This document shows positions 39,290 to 41,513 of a stretch of 41,513 nt of DNA, piece after piece. The first letter of the stretch is position 1; each line of letters begins with the position of its first letter. The stretch spans positions 1 through 41,513 of IMG/VR virus record IMGVR_UViG_3300036760_001539. One strand, 5' to 3'. The notes under the pieces are model-generated. The model saw only the letters and a list, made by a program, of their open reading frames with translations, made no database searches and was not told the DNA's origin. The position numbers and the translations under genes were made by a program. This DNA is from a virus.

Positions 39290-40260
39290 TTTGCCTTCTT
39301 CTTAGCCTTGGCGAATCTACCCTTTGAGCTTCTGGCGTAACTTGCGTTGGTTTCCACGGAAATCCAGCGACGCTTGAGATTATCAGCTGCGGCACCAGTT
39401 GTGTTACTCCCGGCGAAAGGATCCAAAACCAATTGACCCGGCTGCGTGAGGAACTTGATGAAGAACTCTGCCAACCCAACAGGCATACGGGCCGGGTGCG
39501 GCTGCACGCCGTACCTACGGCAATGTTGCTGGTAGAGGTCGGTGCTCATCGTGTTGGAGAACCGAAGCACGTTGGAAGGAATCGCGCCGTTGTTGTTCGT
39601 GAAGAACGACGTCTCGCCGATCTTGAATTCCGACGGTCGTTTTCCCGCGTTGTACTTCTTGTTCTTCAGCAGGTCCAGCATAGACTTGCTGTACGGAGTC
39701 AGAACATTCCGGTTGTTCGCGTAAGGCCGCTCCGACGGAGACATCCACCACAGATTGGTGTAGGAATCCTTCAGGCGAATGCGCTCCACGTTGACCCACT
39801 GTGCGGGACTCGGGAGCCGCGCCGGGTTGTGACATACGAATTGTTGCGCCAAGTTCAGCTTTCCTTCCTTGCGGAAGGCCAGCAAAGCCTCAACTGCCAG
39901 CGTAGACATCACAGGCTTGCCCGCTTCCCAAGCGTTTCCCATTTCCAGCACGATTGAGCCAGACTTGGTCAACAGGCTCGCAAACAATGGAGCGAATTTC
40001 GCGAGCCACTTGACGTACTTTGTGCCCAGGAGGTTCCCATACTTCTTCTTACGGTTCAGCGGGAACGGGGGAGAAGTGAAGAGTAATTGTATCTTCCCCT
40101 TGTAACGCTTCGCAATGGGAGACTGGAGGAAGTCCTCAGCGGAGCAGCAATACATAGCTCCCCGGCCAGTTCGGTAGGCCACGCGAGGTTTCTGCGCCTT
40201 GGGCTTGCGTTCACTCTTCTTGGCAGCTTTGGGGCGTACAGCTGCCCTACGACGTTTCAC
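39286..40260 (-). CDS. Beta-class DNA methyltransferase (N4-cytosine type)
   Basis: 324 residues, ATG at 40260. Catalytic motif IV is LLFTSPPFPLNRKK (TSPP at 62-65), the form typical of N4-cytosine enzymes; the S-adenosylmethionine motif I is LVLDPFAGSNTTGAAA (278-292), followed by RWISVETN. Motif IV before motif I is the beta order, with a target recognition region between (about 110-260). The first 30 residues are very basic. The ATPase gene follows as ATGA. It could protect phage DNA from host restriction, or mark self DNA for the partner ATPase. Confidence 0.85.
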   Translation of the reverse strand: MKRRRAAVRPKAAKKSERKPKAQKPRVAYRTGRGAMYCCSAEDFLQSPIAKRYKGKIQLLFTSPPFPLNRKKKYGNLLGTKYVKWLAKFAPLFASLLTKSGSIVLEMGNAWEAGKPVMSTLAVEALLAFRKEGKLNLAQQFVCHNPARLPSPAQWVNVERIRLKDSYTNLWWMSPSERPYANNRNVLTPYSKSMLDLLKNKKYNAGKRPSEFKIGETSFFTNNNGAIPSNVLRFSNTMSTDLYQQHCRRYGVQPHPARMPVGLAEFFIKFLTQPGQLVLDPFAGSNTTGAAADNLKRRWISVETNASYARSSKGRFAKAKKKAK

Positions 40261-40349
40261 GCACGTGTCCCTCGACGCCAGATGTTGACGGTAACGAAAT
40301 TCTAGCGTGCGGGAGCTGGAAAAGAAAATGGTAAGTTAAAAGAGAAAGG

Positions 40350-40371
40350 GTCGGGGAGAAATCCCCGACCT
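40350..40371 (-). terminator. Rho-independent terminator after the integrase gene
   Basis: GGTCGGGGA, loop TTTC (minus strand), TCCCCGACC, then CTTTCTCTTTT: a nine-pair GC-rich stem and a pyrimidine-rich tail directly after the integrase stop codon. It keeps integrase transcription out of the methyltransferase cassette. The remaining gap to 40260 holds only the methyltransferase leader. Confidence 0.85.
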
Positions 40372-40373
40372 CT

Positions 40374-41513
40374 TCACGCAAATACTCCGAACGTGCCATT
40401 CACCTGTTCCCTGCTACGGACGGAGCGGGCTTCCTCACCTTCCAGATAGGCCAAGGTCGTCTCCAGCGCGGAATGGCCGAGCCTCTTCTGGATAGTCCGG
40501 GCGTCTACGCCGTCGCGGTGCTGGAGGGTGGCGTAGGTTTTGCGGAATTTGTGGAGCTTGAACTCCCCGTGCAATCCGGCCCGCTTCGCCAGGTACTTCA
40601 GTTTCCGAAGCATGTGGCCGTCGGCTTTGCCCTCAGCCTGCGGGAAGATCAGGCTGCCTTTCGTTGCCAGCATCCTCTTCTTTAATGCGGCGACGAGGAA
40701 GTCGGGAAGGGGAATCTCGCGCTCCTCATAGTCCTTGGGCTTCCAGTGCTCCTTCGCTTTCACGGTGAACAGGCCGTCCACGAAGTCTATGTCATTCCAC
40801 TCCGCATACATGACTTCCTGTTCGCGTGCTCCAGTGCAGAGGAAGAACTGAAACAGAATCCACTCTTCCGGGTCGGCCACTTTGAACAGAGCCTTGAGTT
40901 CGTCGGGGCGATAGGCACGAACCTTCTGCTCCACGAACTTCACACGCATCGTCACTTCCTTTATTCCGAAGTGTCGCAGGAACGTGACGACCTCGCCCAC
41001 CCGATTATGGATGGTGCGGTCGCCGAGGCCTTCCCGCCGAAGGTATCCAACGAAGTCATAGAGGTGCTGGGTAGTGACGTTTGCAAGGAGAGAGTTGCCG
41101 CTCGAGGCATAGAACTGCTGGAGGGTGTAGCGGTAGCCACCAGAAGTCTTAGGGGACTTCGAGGCAACGTTCTCAATGTATTTGTCGATGGCAGCGTCCA
41201 GCATCAACTCGCCCGGTTTGAGGACGAGCTTCGGCTCAGGCTTAGGGCGTGGCGCGGGCAGATTGAGGTTGCGGGAAATCTTCGTGCCGATGTCCGGCTT
41301 CCGCTTGCAGGACTCGGTGATTAGCTCCACCTGCTTCTTGAGCGACTCTTTCTGCGCTTCCCTGTAGGTCTTTGCGTCCAGCTGCTCCCACTTGCGCTTG
41401 CCGTCCTGGGTGTAGCGCAGGCAGAAAGTTGTATCGGGGGAATAGGCCGCTCGGGGCGAGGCTGGTTTGTATTTGCGAGTGCCGCTTTCGCGGGTGTAGA
41501 TCGTGACGTTCAT
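40374..41513 (-). CDS. int: Tyrosine-family site-specific integrase
   Basis: 379 residues; the ATG is the last three bases of the window, so the promoter and attachment site lie outside. The catalytic set is intact: Arg230 in CTGAREQEVMY, Lys in LFTVKAKEHW (about 252-254), His321 and Arg324 in KLHKFRKTYAT, His347 in RLGHSALETT and Tyr356 in LAYLEGEE. Residues 105-195 form a SAM-like core-binding domain, and the N-terminus is basic. It integrates the phage into, and excises it from, the host chromosome, which marks the element as temperate. Confidence 0.93.
   Translation of the reverse strand: MNVTIYTRESGTRKYKPASPRAAYSPDTTFCLRYTQDGKRKWEQLDAKTYREAQKESLKKQVELITESCKRKPDIGTKISRNLNLPAPRPKPEPKLVLKPGELMLDAAIDKYIENVASKSPKTSGGYRYTLQQFYASSGNSLLANVTTQHLYDFVGYLRREGLGDRTIHNRVGEVVTFLRHFGIKEVTMRVKFVEQKVRAYRPDELKALFKVADPEEWILFQFFLCTGAREQEVMYAEWNDIDFVDGLFTVKAKEHWKPKDYEEREIPLPDFLVAALKKRMLATKGSLIFPQAEGKADGHMLRKLKYLAKRAGLHGEFKLHKFRKTYATLQHRDGVDARTIQKRLGHSALETTLAYLEGEEARSVRSREQVNGTFGVFA

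Noticed and set aside
1-41513. tRNA or rRNA genes
   Set aside because: No cloverleaf-like or conserved ribosomal segments were noticed by eye; a dedicated scan was not possible.

Overview
This 41.5 kb window reads as an almost complete temperate tailed-phage (siphovirus) genome or prophage. Every convincing gene lies on the minus strand, so the order of expression runs from high to low coordinates. The window starts exactly at the stop codon of a large tail-tip gene and ends exactly at the start codon of a tyrosine integrase, so no attachment site or host flank is visible. The host cannot be fixed from the sequence. Moderately high GC, a tail tip of the gene-transfer-agent (GTA) type and the style of the proteins fit a soil or water bacterium such as an acidobacterium or proteobacterium, but this is a guess.

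In order of expression: (1) 41.5-40.37 kb, integrase, closed by a strong terminator. (2) 40.26-37.0 kb, a two-gene cassette of a beta-class DNA methyltransferase and a GHKL-type ATPase joined by an ATGA overlap, with terminators on both sides. (3) 36.8-35.1 kb, small early genes, including a duplicated tiny gene with a repeated structured leader. (4) 35.1-34.3 kb, a winged-helix replication protein whose gene carries an array of about eight iteron-like repeats, probably the phage origin. (5) 34.3-31.0 kb, small zinc-binding, membrane and secreted proteins and a sigma-factor-like regulator. (6) 31.0-27.4 kb, a second sigma-like protein and a 988-residue protein that fuses four different GT-A glycosyltransferase domains. 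(7) 27.4-17.4 kb, HNH nuclease, small terminase, lysozyme, large terminase, GIY-YIG nuclease, portal, ChaB-prohead protease fusion, a degenerate methyltransferase, HK97-type capsid, head-tail connector and head closure. (8) 17.4-12.5 kb, a large tail fibre, a second fibre-like gene with a broken frame and a membrane-anchored coiled-coil protein. (9) 12.5-5.96 kb, HK97 gp10-like protein, tail terminator, tail tube, tail chaperones with a classical -1 frameshift site, tape measure and the GTA gp12-gp13-gp14 set. (10) 5.95-0 kb, the GTA gp15/lambda J-like hub protein, a small structural protein and a PA14-LamG-Hint protein.

Genes are tightly packed, with many TAATG or ATGA/GTGA junctions, which points to translational coupling in long operons. 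Rho-independent terminators follow the integrase, the methyltransferase/ATPase cassette and the capsid gene. A near-identical 28-29 base motif occurs at three positions in the late region, two of them at gene boundaries, and may be a promoter or operator. No CI/Cro-like repressor and no tRNA were recognised. The strongest candidates for undescribed biology are the four-domain glycosyltransferase, the methyltransferase/GHKL ATPase pair, the intragenic iterons, the Hint-tailed tail protein and the repeated late-region motif.
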